Below, piece by piece: positions 9,116 to 18,369 of a DNA stretch of 40,012 nt (positions are counted from its first letter, which is position 1; each line of letters starts with the position of its first letter). Source of the stretch: Peptoniphilus mikwangii (GTDB lineage Bacteria > Bacillota > Clostridia > Tissierellales > Peptoniphilaceae); the NCBI RefSeq assembly GCF_000468535.1, contig NZ_AUQY01000004.1:4630-44641 (forward strand), read 5' to 3'. A program made the position numbers and the translations under genes. The notes beneath the pieces are model-generated. The model made no database searches, was not told where the DNA came from, and saw only the letters and a program-made list of their open reading frames with translations.

Positions 9116-10063
9116 TTATTCGTCTTCTCTTCTTAAACCTAAGCCTAATTCAGCTAATTTATTTTCAACTTCTTCCAATGATTTCTTTCCAAGATTTCTA
9201 ACTTTCATCATATCGTCTTCAGATTTTTGAGTAAGCTCTTCTACTGTATTTATGTTTGCACGTTTCAAACAGTTAAAGCTTCTAACTGAAAGGTCGAGTT
9301 CTTCTACCGTCATCTCTAATACTTTTTCCTTTTGATCTTCTTCTTTTTCGACCATAATGTTTACATTATTTACATGTTCTGTAAGTCCTATAAACAAATT
9401 CAAGTGTTCTGTAAGTATTTTTGCTGCAAGAGATGTTGCTTCATCAGCTTTCATTGAACCGTCTGTTGTTACTTCAAGTATAAGTCTATCATAGTCGGTT
9501 CTGTTTCCAACTCTTGTATTTTCTACTTTCCAATTTACTTTTTTTATCGGTGTATAATTAGAATCAATTGGAATTACTCCGATTTCAGTAATTTCATCCT
9601 TCTTTAATTCAGAAGGTTCATAACCACGTCCTCTTTCTATAGTAAGTTCAATATAAACATCCGCATCTTCATTTAATGTTGCAATGTGATGATCCAAGTT
9701 TATAATCTCTACATCTCCACCTGTTTGGATGTCAGAGGCTAGTATTTCTCCTTCGCCTTTTTTTTCAATTATAACTTTTACCGGCTCATCCTCATTTGTC
9801 TTTAAGACAATTCCTTTAATATTTAGAATAATTTGCGGAACATCTTCTAACACACCGGGAATAGTAGCAAATTCATGCTCTACTCCCCTGATGTTTATAA
9901 ATGAAATTGCTGCACCCGGAAGAGAGGAAAGAAGTACTCTTCTAAGAGAGTTTCCTATTGTAATGCCATATCCACTTTCAAGGGGTTCAACTACAAATTT
10001 CCCATATACGCCGGATTCATCCAACTCTAACTTCTCAATGCTTGGCTTTTCTATTTCTATCAT
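9116..10063 (-). CDS. rpoA: RNA polymerase alpha subunit
   Basis: A 315-residue protein. The N-terminal domain assembles the polymerase core ([20 protein letters not shown], then [11 protein letters not shown]). The C-terminal domain, after a flexible linker near residue 235, carries the UP-element and activator-binding helices ([20 protein letters not shown]). The start ATG at 10063 follows AAGGAGGG. The upstream gap to rpsK is only 41 bases. The gene rpsD, normally found between rpsK and rpoA in Clostridia, is absent here. A 12-bp direct repeat spans the start codon (see the repeat entry). Confidence 0.98.
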   Translation of the reverse strand: MIEIEKPSIEKLELDESGVYGKFVVEPLESGYGITIGNSLRRVLLSSLPGAAISFINIRGVEHEFATIPGVLEDVPQIILNIKGIVLKTNEDEPVKVIIEKKGEGEILASDIQTGGDVEIINLDHHIATLNEDADVYIELTIERGRGYEPSELKKDEITEIGVIPIDSNYTPIKKVNWKVENTRVGNRTDYDRLILEVTTDGSMKADEATSLAAKILTEHLNLFIGLTEHVNNVNIMVEKEEDQKEKVLEMTVEELDLSVRSFNCLKRANINTVEELTQKSEDDMMKVRNLGKKSLEEVENKLAELGLGLRREDE

Positions 10064-10088
10064 GGGTTACCCTCCTTATCATGGGTTA
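10058..10088. repeat. 12-bp direct repeat over the rpoA start
   Basis: TATCATGGGTTA occurs at 10058-10069 and again at 10077-10088, a 19-base period. On the minus strand this gives two copies of TAACCCATGATA, the second containing the true rpoA ATG and the first an out-of-frame ATG just upstream of the ribosome-binding site. It looks like a small tandem duplication between rpsK and rpoA. Confidence 0.7.
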
Positions 10089-10104
10089 TTAGGAGTGTAA
10101 TTAA

Positions 10105-10500
10105 TCAAACTCTCCTACGCTTAGGTGGTCTACATCCATTATGTGGAATTGGTGTTTCATCTTTTATCATTGTAACTTCAAGACCTGATGCTTGAAGCGA
10201 TCTTATTGCAGCTTCTCTTCCTGAACCAGGTCCTTTTACAAATACTTCTACTGATTTAAGACCATGTTCTTTTGCCTTACTTGCTGCAGATTCTGCAGCT
10301 TCTTGTGCAGCAAATGGTGTTGACTTTCTTGAACCTCTAAATCCAAGTTGTCCAGCACTTGCCCAGGAAATAACATTTCCGCTCATATCTGTTAGAGTTA
10401 CCATTGTATTATTAAAAGTTGAAGCTATATGCGCTTGTCCTTTTTCAATGTTTTTACGCTCTCTTCTTCTAACGCGTGTTACTTTTTGTTTTTTAGCCAT
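10105..10500 (-). CDS. rpsK: 30S ribosomal protein S11
   Basis: A 131-residue protein of the 30S platform. It shows the S11 core ([36 protein letters not shown]) and the conserved C-terminus [12 protein letters not shown]. It lies 13 bases after rpsM with a strong ribosome-binding site. The next gene is rpoA, not rpsD. Length and motifs are normal. Confidence 0.98.
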   Translation of the reverse strand: MAKKQKVTRVRRRERKNIEKGQAHIASTFNNTMVTLTDMSGNVISWASAGQLGFRGSRKSTPFAAQEAAESAASKAKEHGLKSVEVFVKGPGSGREAAIRSLQASGLEVTMIKDETPIPHNGCRPPKRRRV

Positions 10501-10513
10501 GTTATTCCCCCCT

Positions 10514-10876
10514 TTACTTCTTCTTAGATACTAATTTCTTAGGACCTTTTCTTGTTCTTGCATTAGTCTTTGTCTTTTGACCTCTTACAGGAAGTCCTTT
10601 TTTGTGTCTCATTCCTCTATAGCAATTGATTTCTTTTAATCTCTTAATGTTCATTGCTATATCACGACGAAGATCTCCTTCTACATGGTACTTATCTATT
10701 TCATCTCTTATACGAGCAAGTTCAGATTCAGTTAAGTCCTTTACTCTTGTATCAAAGTTTACATCAGCATTAGTTAAAATCTCTTGAGATCTTTTTCTGC
10801 CGATTCCATATATATAAGTAAGACCAATTTCAACGCGTTTTTCTCTGGGTAAGTCAATACCAGCAATTCTTGCCAT
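10514..10876 (-). CDS. rpsM: 30S ribosomal protein S13
   Basis: A 120-residue protein of the 30S head that contacts the P-site tRNA through its basic tail. It begins [18 protein letters not shown], contains the [12 protein letters not shown] helix-hairpin-helix-like segment, and has the typical [14 protein letters not shown] and [12 protein letters not shown] end. The start follows GAGGAGG. It stands in the standard rpmJ-rpsM-rpsK order. Confidence 0.98.
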   Translation of the reverse strand: MARIAGIDLPREKRVEIGLTYIYGIGRKRSQEILTNADVNFDTRVKDLTESELARIRDEIDKYHVEGDLRRDIAMNIKRLKEINCYRGMRHKKGLPVRGQKTKTNARTRKGPKKLVSKKK

Positions 10877-10890
10877 TAATAAGCCTCCTC

Positions 10891-11004
10891 TTATCCTTGT
10901 CTTTGCTTATGCTTTGGGTTTTCGCAAATTACCATTATTCTACCATTTCTTTTTATAATCTTACATTTTTCACACATCTTCTTAACAGATGGTCTAACTT
11001 TCAT
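10891..11004 (-). CDS. rpmJ: 50S ribosomal protein L36 (zinc-binding form)
   Basis: A 37-codon gene found by translating the infA-rpsM gap. It reads [17 protein letters not shown] and continues through [13 protein letters not shown] to TAA. The four zinc ligands of the C+ form are present (CEKC, then C and H in CENPKH). AGGAGGG precedes the ATG at good spacing. The zinc-binding form agrees with the zinc forms of S14 and adenylate kinase elsewhere in the cluster. Confidence 0.97.
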   Translation of the reverse strand: MKVRPSVKKMCEKCKIIKRNGRIMVICENPKHKQRQG

Positions 11005-11033
11005 TTATATCCCTCCTAATTTTATAGGATTAT

Positions 11034-11252
11034 CTATTTCTTTCTCCAAGTTATTCTGCCTCTAGACAAATCATAAGGTGATAGTTCAACTGTTACCTTA
11101 TCCCCTGGAAGTATTCTTATATAATTCATTCTAAGCTTTCCCGAAATGTGAGCAAGTATTATATGCCCATTTTCAAGTTTAACTTTAAAATTAGTATTGG
11201 GAAGTGCATCTACTACTGTTCCCTCAACTTCAATTACATCTTCTTTGCCCAT
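11034..11252 (-). CDS. infA: Translation initiation factor IF-1
   Basis: A 72-residue OB-fold protein that binds the 30S A site during initiation. Typical segments are [39 protein letters not shown] and the end [10 protein letters not shown]. It stands between the KOW protein and rpmJ, as in Clostridia. Length and motifs are fully normal. Confidence 0.98.
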   Translation of the reverse strand: MGKEDVIEVEGTVVDALPNTNFKVKLENGHIILAHISGKLRMNYIRILPGDKVTVELSPYDLSRGRITWRKK

Positions 11253-11272
11253 TAAAAGGCTCCTCCTTTTCT

Positions 11273-11527
11273 TTAGTTATAATTCTTTAATGCTTTTCTT
11301 ATATAGCTATCGTTAAAATTTTCTACTTGTAAATCAACTTTTCCATTGTACTTAATTAAGTGCTTAATCTTTTTCTTCTTAGGATTATTAAGCTTTCTAT
11401 TCGAGCCGTTAACTATATATACATAGCTGTCATCCAGAATTTCATAAACTAAAAATATTAATCCTGCATCTCTGCCTGATTTTGATTTTACTACCTGTCC
11501 AACTTCTATAAAAAAAGTTTTGTCCAT
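11273..11527 (-). CDS. KOW-domain RNA-binding protein (L14e/L6e/L27e-like)
   Basis: An 84-residue basic protein. The N-terminal half is a KOW-like fold: [19 protein letters not shown], then [20 protein letters not shown]. The rest is a lysine-rich tail. Clostridial genomes commonly carry this small protein between map and infA. Here it lies two bases after adk with map missing. Its function is not established; ribosome association is inferred from the fold and the location. Confidence 0.85.
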   Translation of the reverse strand: MDKTFFIEVGQVVKSKSGRDAGLIFLVYEILDDSYVYIVNGSNRKLNNPKKKKIKHLIKYNGKVDLQVENFNDSYIRKALKNYN

Positions 11528-11529
11528 AC

Positions 11530-12174
11530 TTACTTTTCTAAGCCTTCTACTATACTTTCAAATACTTCTTTAATATCTTTTGTTCCATCAATATTTAATA
11601 GAAGTCCTTGTGCATGATAGTAATCTATCAGAGGTGATGTTTGATCAAAGTATACTTTAATTCTTGTTTCTACTGTTTCTTTAACATCGTCATCTCTTTG
11701 AATTAAAGGAGTTTGGTCTTTGTCGCATATTCCCTCAATTTTAGGAGGATTGTACTCTATATGGTAAGTAGCACCACATGTTTTACATACTCTTCTACCA
11801 ACTGCTCTGTCAACTAAGATGTTTGTATCTACATCTATGTTTACAACTCTATCAAGTTTTGTTCCAAGCTTATCAAGTTCCGCATCAAGACTAACTGCTT
11901 GAGCTACCGTTCTTGGAAAACCGTCAAGTAAAAAGCCGTCTTTGCAATCATCTTTACAAATTCTGTCTTGTACTATTTCTATTACTACTTCATCCGGTAC
12001 AAGCAATCCTTTATCCATATATGATTTAGCTTTTTTACCCAATTCAGTTCCATTTTTTATATTCTCTCTAAAAATATCTCCAGTTGAAATATGAGGTATG
12101 TTGTATTTTTTTATAATAAAATCCGCTTGAGTACCTTTACCTGCTCCTGGAGGCCCTAAAATAACTAATTTCAT
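11530..12174 (-). CDS. adk: Adenylate kinase (zinc-LID form)
   Basis: A 214-residue enzyme converting ATP and AMP to two ADP. The P-loop GPPGAGKGT is at residues 7-15, the AMP-binding region has [10 protein letters not shown], and GFPRT follows. The LID has the metal-binding set Cys-x2-Cys, then Cys and Asp (CKTCGATYH, then GICDKDQTP), as in Bacillus. It lies 11 bases after secY with GGAGG ahead of the ATG. The secY-adk order is standard, but the usual next gene map is not present. Confidence 0.97.
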   Translation of the reverse strand: MKLVILGPPGAGKGTQADFIIKKYNIPHISTGDIFRENIKNGTELGKKAKSYMDKGLLVPDEVVIEIVQDRICKDDCKDGFLLDGFPRTVAQAVSLDAELDKLGTKLDRVVNIDVDTNILVDRAVGRRVCKTCGATYHIEYNPPKIEGICDKDQTPLIQRDDDVKETVETRIKVYFDQTSPLIDYYHAQGLLLNIDGTKDIKEVFESIVEGLEK

Positions 12175-12185
12175 TTAATTACCTC

Positions 12186-13466
12186 CTATTTTTTCAAGAA
12201 TCCTTTGTAGTGTCTCATTAATAATTGTTGTTCTAATACTCTTGTAGTTTCAAGCACTACTCCTACAACTATTATCATACTTGTTCCACCATAGTTAAAT
12301 TGTAAACTGGATAGTTTAGTTAATACTATTGGAAGTACAGCAAGTATTGAAAGTGCTATCGCTCCCGGAAGTATCAATCTATTTACTGTTCTTTGAAGAT
12401 AATCACTTGTAGGTTTTCCCGGTCTTATACCCGGTATAAAACCTCCATTTGTTTGTAAACTCTTAGAATATTCCACTGTATTAAATTGAATTGAAGTATA
12501 GAAATATGTGAAGAATACTATTAATAATACGGTAAATAATATATATAGTACAGCTCCGACCGTTCCTTCAGTTGTGAAATATTTCATAATAGCTTTTCTT
12601 GTCGGTTCACTCTTTACAAAAAGTGCTATTGTTGCAGGAATTGCTACCAATGAATTGGCAAATATTATCGGCATAACTCCACTCATTAATACTTTTACAG
12701 GTATATGAGTAGATTGTCCGCCATACATTTTTCTTCCAACCACTCTTTTTGCATATTGAACAGGAATTCTTCTTTCCCCTTCGTTAAAAACAACTACAAA
12801 CACAACTATTAAAATGGCAAGTATTAAAAATATCACTAAAGCTATAGGACTTGCAAGTCCAGCTTTTACCATCATAACTGATTTTATTATATCTGTAGGG
12901 AATCTACTAACTATACCGGCAAAAATCAATAACGAAATACCGTTTCCTATTCCATGCTCTGTAATTTGTTCTCCTATCCAGATTAAAAGTGCAGTACCCG
13001 CTACAATTGATAATACAACTACTGTTTTTTCAAAAAAGTTGTCAGCTAAAACTGCTTGTCTGAAAAAACCGAAAGAATATCCTATAGCTTGTACAAATGT
13101 CATTGCTATTGCAAGATATCTTGTATATTTTGCAATTTTCTTTCTACCTGTTTCCCCTTCTTTAGCAAGTGCTTCAAGTGAAGGTATTGCTATTGTCAAA
13201 AGTTGAAGAACAATTGACGCTGTAATATATGGATATATATTTGCAGCAAATATTGTATAGTTTCTAAAATTTCCCCCTGCCATCAAGTCAAGCAATGAAA
13301 ATACACTTTGATTTGCTCCGCTAAAAAGCTTTTGAACCTCTTGTGCATTCATATAAGGTACTGTTATATGTGAACCTAATCTATATATCAATAACATTAG
13401 AAGTGTAAACAACATCTTCTTACGTAATTGTGGTATTTTCCATGCATTTTTAAATGTGGAAATCAT
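12186..13466 (-). CDS. secY: Protein translocase channel subunit SecY
   Basis: A 426-residue polytopic membrane protein forming the Sec channel, with about ten hydrophobic segments. Family markers are the N-terminal PQLRKKMLFTLLMLLIYRLG, NGISLLIFAGI in the middle, RRIPVQYAKR in a cytoplasmic loop and PGIRPGKPTSDYL near the end. Its ATG shares one base with the rplO stop (TAATG), so translation is coupled. The gene order is the standard spc order. Confidence 0.98.
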   Translation of the reverse strand: MISTFKNAWKIPQLRKKMLFTLLMLLIYRLGSHITVPYMNAQEVQKLFSGANQSVFSLLDLMAGGNFRNYTIFAANIYPYITASIVLQLLTIAIPSLEALAKEGETGRKKIAKYTRYLAIAMTFVQAIGYSFGFFRQAVLADNFFEKTVVVLSIVAGTALLIWIGEQITEHGIGNGISLLIFAGIVSRFPTDIIKSVMMVKAGLASPIALVIFLILAILIVVFVVVFNEGERRIPVQYAKRVVGRKMYGGQSTHIPVKVLMSGVMPIIFANSLVAIPATIALFVKSEPTRKAIMKYFTTEGTVGAVLYILFTVLLIVFFTYFYTSIQFNTVEYSKSLQTNGGFIPGIRPGKPTSDYLQRTVNRLILPGAIALSILAVLPIVLTKLSSLQFNYGGTSMIIVVGVVLETTRVLEQQLLMRHYKGFLKK

Positions 13467-13915
13467 TAGATCACCTCTGCCTTTCCTCCAGCAGCTTCAA
13501 TCTTTTCTGCCGCAGTCTTAGAAAAATGTTGAGCCTTTACTGTCAACTTTACATTTAACTCTCCATTTCCAAGGATTCTAACGCCATCTTTAGCCTTTGC
13601 ACTTTTAATTATTCCTCTGCTTATTAACGTTTCAGGTGTTACTTCTGTTCCATTTTCAAAAACATTTAACGCAGAAATATTAATTTCAGCATATTCCTTT
13701 GCGAATACATTTGTGAAACCTCTCTTTGGAAGTCTTCTAAATAAAGGCATTTGACCTCCTTCAAATCCAGGTCTTACTCCACCGCCACTACGAGCATTTT
13801 GTCCTTTATGACCTTTTCCTGAAGTTTTTCCTGTACCTGAACCGATACCTCTACCAAGTCTTTTCTTAGCCTTTACTCCTCCGCCTTCTGCCGGTCTTAA
13901 GTCATGTAATTTCAA
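13466..13915 (-). CDS. rplO: 50S ribosomal protein L15
   Basis: A 149-residue protein. The extended N-terminal part is Gly/Lys/Arg-rich ([43 protein letters not shown]) and threads into 23S rRNA. The globular C-terminal domain has [17 protein letters not shown]-like sequence (the actual text differs by a short KAKDG stretch) and ends [13 protein letters not shown]. It is coupled to secY and follows rpmD closely. Confidence 0.97.
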   Translation of the reverse strand: MKLHDLRPAEGGGVKAKKRLGRGIGSGTGKTSGKGHKGQNARSGGGVRPGFEGGQMPLFRRLPKRGFTNVFAKEYAEINISALNVFENGTEVTPETLISRGIIKSAKAKDGVRILGNGELNVKLTVKAQHFSKTAAEKIEAAGGKAEVI

Positions 13916-13928
13916 GTTTCACACCTCC

Positions 13929-14096
13929 TTATTCTTCAACTTCAAGCATATATGATACTTGTTTAATCATTCCTCTGATTTGAGGATTATCTTCTTTTTC
14001 AACTACTTGTCCAATTTTTTTAAGTCCAAGTGCTCTTACTGTTCTTTTATGAGTTTCTATTCTTCCAATAGGGCTCTTTACTAATTTTATTTTCAT
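13929..14096 (-). CDS. rpmD: 50S ribosomal protein L30
   Basis: A 55-residue gene recovered by translating the rplO-rpsE gap. It begins [20 protein letters not shown], continues [20 protein letters not shown], and ends SYMLEVEE. The SPIG and TVRALGLKK motifs are diagnostic of L30. The ribosome-binding site is GGGGG-rich, directly upstream of ATG 14096. It is in the standard rpsE-rpmD-rplO position. Confidence 0.97.
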   Translation of the reverse strand: MKIKLVKSPIGRIETHKRTVRALGLKKIGQVVEKEDNPQIRGMIKQVSYMLEVEE

Positions 14097-14109
14097 AGTT
14101 CTTACCCCC

Positions 14110-14616
14110 TTATCCTAAAATCTCATCTACAGATTTATTTCTAAGTCTTGCTACCTTTTCAGCTGTCTTTAATTGAGAAAGTGCTTCTATAGTAGCATTT
14201 ACTGTATTTCTCGGATTATTTGAACCAAGATTCTTTGTACGAATATCACTTATTCCTGCAAGCTCGCAAACCGCACGAACTGCTCCACCTGCGATAACTC
14301 CTGTACCGGCATGTGCTGGCTTTAAGAATACTCTACCTGCACCGACAACTCCGGTTACTTGATGAGGGATAGAAGTATCTAATAGATTTACTTCAATAAG
14401 ATGTTTCTTTGCATCTTGAACTGCTTTTCTAATTGCTTCAGGTACTTCAAGAGCTTTACCTGTTCCAACTCCAACGTGTCCGTTATGATCTCCTACTACT
14501 ACAAGAGCTGAGAATCTAAAATTTCTACCGCCCTTTACTACTTTTGCAACTCTATTTATAGCTACAACTCTTTCTTCAAGATCAAGTTCTGCTGCATTTA
14601 TTAATGAACGTTCCAT
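14110..14616 (-). CDS. rpsE: 30S ribosomal protein S5
   Basis: A 168-residue protein involved in decoding fidelity and mRNA unwinding. The N-terminal double-stranded-RNA-binding-like domain reads [20 protein letters not shown] and [16 protein letters not shown]. The C-terminal domain has [19 protein letters not shown] and [13 protein letters not shown]. Length and position are normal. Confidence 0.98.
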   Translation of the reverse strand: MERSLINAAELDLEERVVAINRVAKVVKGGRNFRFSALVVVGDHNGHVGVGTGKALEVPEAIRKAVQDAKKHLIEVNLLDTSIPHQVTGVVGAGRVFLKPAHAGTGVIAGGAVRAVCELAGISDIRTKNLGSNNPRNTVNATIEALSQLKTAEKVARLRNKSVDEILG

Positions 14617-14631
14617 TTTTCCCCTCCTTTT

Positions 14632-14994
14632 TTAGAATTTAAGTCCGGCTTCTCTTGCTGCTTCTGCAAGTGCTTTTATACGACCATGATATAGATATCC
14701 AGATCTATCAAAAACTGCTTCTTCAATTCCTGCATCAAGAGCACGCTTTGCTATTGTTTCTCCAATTTTCTTGGCTGCTTCCATATTCTTTGTGTTTTCA
14801 AGTCCAAGTGACTTGTCAAGAGTTGTAGCAGATACCATTGTGTGTCCTTTTACATCATCTATTAGTTGTGCATAAATATGCGCACCTGATCTAAAAACAG
14901 ATAGTCGTGGGCAAGTTGTTGTTCCGGAGATTTTATTTCTTATTCTCTTGTGTCTTTTTATTCTATTTGCGTTTCTATCAATTTTATTAAACAC
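14632..14994 (-). CDS. rplR: 50S ribosomal protein L18
   Basis: A 120-residue protein that binds 5S rRNA. Typical segments are [55 protein letters not shown] and the terminal GLKF. It lies 15 bases before rpsE and 17 after rplF with a GGAGGAG site. Nothing unusual is seen. Confidence 0.98.
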   Translation of the reverse strand: MFNKIDRNANRIKRHKRIRNKISGTTTCPRLSVFRSGAHIYAQLIDDVKGHTMVSATTLDKSLGLENTKNMEAAKKIGETIAKRALDAGIEEAVFDRSGYLYHGRIKALAEAAREAGLKF

Positions 14995-15011
14995 TATTAA
15001 TTCTCCTCCTT

Positions 15012-15548
15012 TTACTTACCAGTTTTTCCTACTTTACGTCTGATATGTTCATCAACGTACTTAATACCTTTACCCTTATATGGTTCAGGTTGTCTATAGC
15101 TTCTGATATGAGCTGCATAAGCTCCTACTTTTTGCTTGTCAATTCCTGAAACTATAATTTTTGTAGGTGCAGGTACTTCTACTTCTATTCCTGCAGGATC
15201 TTCCAATTCTAACGGGTGTGAGAATCCAAGAGTTAATGCAAGTTTATTACCTGTCTTAGCTGCTCTGTATCCTGTTCCCACTATTTCTAATTCTTTTTTA
15301 TATCCTTCTGCAACACCGATTACCATATTGTTAATTAAAGTTCTAACTAAACCGTGCATAGCTCTGTGCTTTTTGCTATCGCTTGGTCTTGTTACTGTTA
15401 AAACTGAATTTTCAATTTCAATAATCATGTCACGATCAAAACTTTGTGTTAATTCTCCCTTAGGTCCTTTTACAGTTACTGTGTTATTTTCAACCTTAAC
15501 TTCTACGCCAGCAGGGATTTCAATTGGTTTTTTACCGATTCTTGACAT
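15012..15548 (-). CDS. rplF: 50S ribosomal protein L6
   Basis: A 178-residue protein with the two L6 repeats. It starts [20 protein letters not shown]. Other landmarks are [15 protein letters not shown] in the second half, and the end has [20 protein letters not shown]. An in-frame upstream ATG (15578) exists, but the ATG at 15548 follows AGGAGG with seven bases of spacing and gives the family start. It lies between rpsH and rplR as usual. Confidence 0.98.
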   Translation of the reverse strand: MSRIGKKPIEIPAGVEVKVENNTVTVKGPKGELTQSFDRDMIIEIENSVLTVTRPSDSKKHRAMHGLVRTLINNMVIGVAEGYKKELEIVGTGYRAAKTGNKLALTLGFSHPLELEDPAGIEVEVPAPTKIIVSGIDKQKVGAYAAHIRSYRQPEPYKGKGIKYVDEHIRRKVGKTGK

Positions 15549-15562
15549 GCTAACACCTCCTG

Positions 15563-15958
15563 TTACCAAACGTAGCAAATAACTTCTCCACCAACACCAT
15601 TGGCTCTTGCTTCTTTGTCAGTTAAAATTCCCTTTGAAGTTGAAACTATTGCAATTCCAAGTCCTCCAAGCACCTTAGGAATATCACTGCTTTGAGCGTA
15701 AACTCTTAGTCCAGGTTTTGAAATTCTCTTTATTCCACTTATAACTCTTTCTTTATTATCTCCATACTTAAAATCTATTCTAATAATACCTTGCTTATCA
15801 TCTTCAATTACTTCGTAATTTTTAATGTATCCTTCCTTTAGAAGAATTTCAGATATTTCTTTTTTAATATTTGAAGCCGGAATATCAACAGATTTATGTC
15901 TTGCATTATTACCATTTCTTATTCTGGTAAGCATATCTGCAATAGGGTCTGTCATCAT
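15563..15958 (-). CDS. rpsH: 30S ribosomal protein S8
   Basis: A 131-residue protein that binds the 16S central domain and, in E. coli, represses the spc operon. It starts [17 protein letters not shown] and ends with the rRNA-binding [13 protein letters not shown] and GGEVICYVW. Two ATGs are adjacent; the first lies nine bases after AGGAGG. Position and length are normal. Confidence 0.98.
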   Translation of the reverse strand: MMTDPIADMLTRIRNGNNARHKSVDIPASNIKKEISEILLKEGYIKNYEVIEDDKQGIIRIDFKYGDNKERVISGIKRISKPGLRVYAQSSDIPKVLGGLGIAIVSTSKGILTDKEARANGVGGEVICYVW

Positions 15959-15988
15959 AATTTTTTGCCTCCTTTCCTAATGGTAGAA

Positions 15989-16174
15989 TTACCAACTTGC
16001 TTTTCTAACACCTGGAATTTGTCCTTTATATGCTAATTCTCTAAAACAAATTCTACAAATTCCATATTTCTTTAAAACAGAGTGTGGTCTTCCACAAATC
16101 TTACATCTTGTATATTCACGAGTGCTATATTTCGGTTTTCTCTTTTGTTTAGCAATCATAGATTTTTTTGCCAC
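15989..16174 (-). CDS. rpsN: 30S ribosomal protein S14, zinc-binding type Z
   Basis: A 61-residue short S14 with four cysteines as zinc ligands (CKICGRPH and CRICFREL) and the typical tail [11 protein letters not shown]. It begins [20 protein letters not shown]. This is the zinc-requiring form. If a zinc-free paralogue exists, it is outside the window. It is located between rplE and rpsH as expected. Confidence 0.98.
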   Translation of the reverse strand: MAKKSMIAKQKRKPKYSTREYTRCKICGRPHSVLKKYGICRICFRELAYKGQIPGVRKASW

Positions 16175-16189
16175 AAATGTTACCTCCTA

Positions 16190-16732
16190 TTACTTTGCAA
16201 ATGGCATTCCCATTCTCTCAAGGAAAGCTTTAGCTTCTTCGTCTGTTTTTGCTGTTGTTACAACAATTATATCCATACCTCTGATAGCATCTACTTTATC
16301 GTATTCTATTTCAGGGAAGATTAATTGTTCTTTCAAGCCAAGTGCATAATTTCCTCTTCCGTCAAATGATGTATCCTTAACTCCTCTAAAGTCTCTTACT
16401 CTAGGAAGTGCAACATTCATTAATTTATCTAAGAAATCATACATTTTTTCTCCACGTAATGTTACTTTACATCCTATTTTGTGTCCTTCACGTAGTTTAA
16501 AGTTAGCTATTGATTTTCTTGCTAACGTAACTATAGGCTTTTGTCCTGAAATCAAAGTAAGATCATTTACAGCTGATTCAAGTGCCTTTGGATTGTCTTT
16601 TGCTTCTCCAAGTCCAATGTTTATGACAACTTTTTCAAGTTTTGGAACTTCCATTACATTCTTATATCCGAATTTTTCAAGTAGATAGTTTACTACTTCA
16701 TTTTCATATTTTTCTCTTAATCTTGAAGTCAT
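16190..16732 (-). CDS. rplE: 50S ribosomal protein L5
   Basis: A 180-residue protein that binds 5S rRNA and contacts the P-site tRNA. It has [19 protein letters not shown] near the start, [19 protein letters not shown] in the middle, [12 protein letters not shown], and ends [19 protein letters not shown] plus ERMGMPFAK. It follows rplX by 11 bases with AGGAGG. Confidence 0.98.
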   Translation of the reverse strand: MTSRLREKYENEVVNYLLEKFGYKNVMEVPKLEKVVINIGLGEAKDNPKALESAVNDLTLISGQKPIVTLARKSIANFKLREGHKIGCKVTLRGEKMYDFLDKLMNVALPRVRDFRGVKDTSFDGRGNYALGLKEQLIFPEIEYDKVDAIRGMDIIVVTTAKTDEEAKAFLERMGMPFAK

Positions 16733-16743
16733 AGTCTACCTCC

Positions 16744-17052
16744 TTACTTTATAGGTTGTCCATCTGATTTTTTAAATCTGATTTTCTTACCATCTTCTAT
16801 TTTATATCCAAGTCTTGTTGCTTTATTTGTTTTTGTATCGAAATACATAACATTTGAAACATGAATTGGAGCTTCTTTCTTTTCAATCCCGCCTGGGTTT
16901 TGTGGTCCTTTAGCCTTCATGTGTTTTGTAACCATATTAACTTTTTCTATGATTACTCTATCTTCACGAGGAAAAGTCTTTAATACTTTACCGGTTTTTC
17001 CTTTATCTTTTCCGGCAATTACTTTTACTGTATCACCTTTTTTAATACGCAT
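16744..17052 (-). CDS. rplX: 50S ribosomal protein L24
   Basis: A 102-residue KOW protein that nucleates 50S assembly. The N-terminus reads MRIKKGDTVKVIAGKDKGKT, and the body has NMVTKHMKAKGPQNPGGIEK and EAPIHVSNVMYFD. The start follows AGGAGG. Length and order (rplN-rplX-rplE) are normal. Confidence 0.98.
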   Translation of the reverse strand: MRIKKGDTVKVIAGKDKGKTGKVLKTFPREDRVIIEKVNMVTKHMKAKGPQNPGGIEKKEAPIHVSNVMYFDTKTNKATRLGYKIEDGKKIRFKKSDGQPIK

Positions 17053-17067
17053 ATAATTACCTCCTGA

Positions 17068-17436
17068 TTAAAGTACTTCTGGAGCCAAAGAGATAATTTT
17101 CATAAAGTTTCCATTTCTTAACTCTCTGGTTACAGGTCCGAAGATACGTGTCCCTACCGGACTCTTATCGTCTTTTATAATAACTGCCGCATTATCATCA
17201 AAGCTTATATATGAACCGTCTTTACGACTAATACCTTTACTTGTTCTAACTATAACAGCCTTAACTACGCTTCCTTTTTTCACAACTCCACCCGGTGTTG
17301 CAGTCTTTACAGAACAAACTACTACATCTCCTATGCTTGCTGTCTTTCTATTTGTACCACCAAGTACCTTTATGACAAGTAGTTCTTTTGCTCCGGAATT
17401 ATCAGCAACACGTAGTCTTGTTTCTTGTTGAATCAT
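17068..17436 (-). CDS. rplN: 50S ribosomal protein L14
   Basis: A 122-residue protein at the subunit interface. It starts [20 protein letters not shown] and has [19 protein letters not shown], then [20 protein letters not shown] and the end SLAPEVL. All L14 landmarks are present. It follows rpsQ by 20 bases. Confidence 0.98.
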   Translation of the reverse strand: MIQQETRLRVADNSGAKELLVIKVLGGTNRKTASIGDVVVCSVKTATPGGVVKKGSVVKAVIVRTSKGISRKDGSYISFDDNAAVIIKDDKSPVGTRIFGPVTRELRNGNFMKIISLAPEVL

Positions 17437-17456
17437 GAACTTCCTCCTTCTAAGAT

Positions 17457-17711
17457 TTATTGAGCTTTCTCAATAATACTTACTAATCTCCATCTCTTGT
17501 CTTTGCTAAGTGGTCTTGTTTCCATTATTTTTACTTTGTCGCCAATACCACATTCATTCTTCTCATCATGAGCTTTGAATTTTGTAGTCTTTTTAAATCT
17601 CTTTTTGTAAATGGGATGAGTTACAAAAGTCTCAACAGCCACTACAATAGTCTTATCCATTTTATCACTTACTACTGTACCAACAATAGTCTTTCTATTG
17701 TTTCTTTCCAT
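17457..17711 (-). CDS. rpsQ: 30S ribosomal protein S17
   Basis: An 84-residue OB-fold protein. It starts [20 protein letters not shown] and has [20 protein letters not shown] and [20 protein letters not shown]. It binds helix 11 of 16S rRNA. It lies four bases after rpmC, in the standard order. Confidence 0.98.
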   Translation of the reverse strand: MERNNRKTIVGTVVSDKMDKTIVVAVETFVTHPIYKKRFKKTTKFKAHDEKNECGIGDKVKIMETRPLSKDKRWRLVSIIEKAQ

Positions 17712-17715
17712 GAGA

Positions 17716-17922
17716 TTAAGCCTCCTTTCCCACTGCTAATTCACGTTGTCTGATTATCGTCTTTACTCTGGCGATATCTCTTTTTACACTCTTTATGCTT
17801 GATGGATTATCAAGTTGACCGGTTGCCAACCTAAATCTCAAGTTGAATAGCTCGCTTTTTAATTCAATAACTTTTTTATTTAATTCTTCACTTGACATTT
17901 GGCGAATTTCCTTAGTCTTCAT
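17716..17922 (-). CDS. rpmC: 50S ribosomal protein L29
   Basis: A 68-residue helical-hairpin protein near the exit tunnel. It starts [20 protein letters not shown] and contains [17 protein letters not shown] and [15 protein letters not shown]. The open frame begins 12 bases earlier at 17934, but that ATG is too close to the AAAGGA site. The start at 17922 matches the family and overlaps rplP by 11 bases. Confidence 0.95.
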   Translation of the reverse strand: MKTKEIRQMSSEELNKKVIELKSELFNLRFRLATGQLDNPSSIKSVKRDIARVKTIIRQRELAVGKEA

Positions 17923-18343
17923 TTGATTCACCATCCTTTTCTTTCATTACAAACTTTGTCTTTATAGGCAATTTCATTGCTGCAAGTCTCATTGCTTCTC
18001 TTGCAGTTTCTTCATCTACGCCATCCATTTCAAACATTATACGACCAGGTTTTACTACAGCTACCCAATAAGCAGGAGCTCCCTTACCAGATCCCATACG
18101 TGTTTCAGCTGGTTTTTCAGTAACAGGCTTATCCGGGAAAATCTTAATCCAGATATTTCCACCTCTTTTTATATATCTTGTCATTGCACGACGTGCCGCT
18201 TCTATTTGATTTGAAGTAATCCATGCAGGTTCAAGTGCTTGAAGTCCGTATCCGCCGTAAGTTAATGTGTTTCCACGTAACGCCTTACCCTTCATTCTGC
18301 CTCTGTGAACTCTACGATACTTTACTCTCTTAGGCATTAACAT
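17912..18343 (-). CDS. rplP: 50S ribosomal protein L16
   Basis: A 143-residue protein next to the peptidyl-transferase centre. It starts [20 protein letters not shown] and has [20 protein letters not shown] and [17 protein letters not shown]. It overlaps the rpmC start by 11 bases. AGGAGG precedes the start. It is normal in length. Confidence 0.98.
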   Translation of the reverse strand: MLMPKRVKYRRVHRGRMKGKALRGNTLTYGGYGLQALEPAWITSNQIEAARRAMTRYIKRGGNIWIKIFPDKPVTEKPAETRMGSGKGAPAYWVAVVKPGRIMFEMDGVDEETAREAMRLAAMKLPIKTKFVMKEKDGESNED

Positions 18344-18369
18344 AAATGTTTCCTCCTTTCTTCGGTAGC

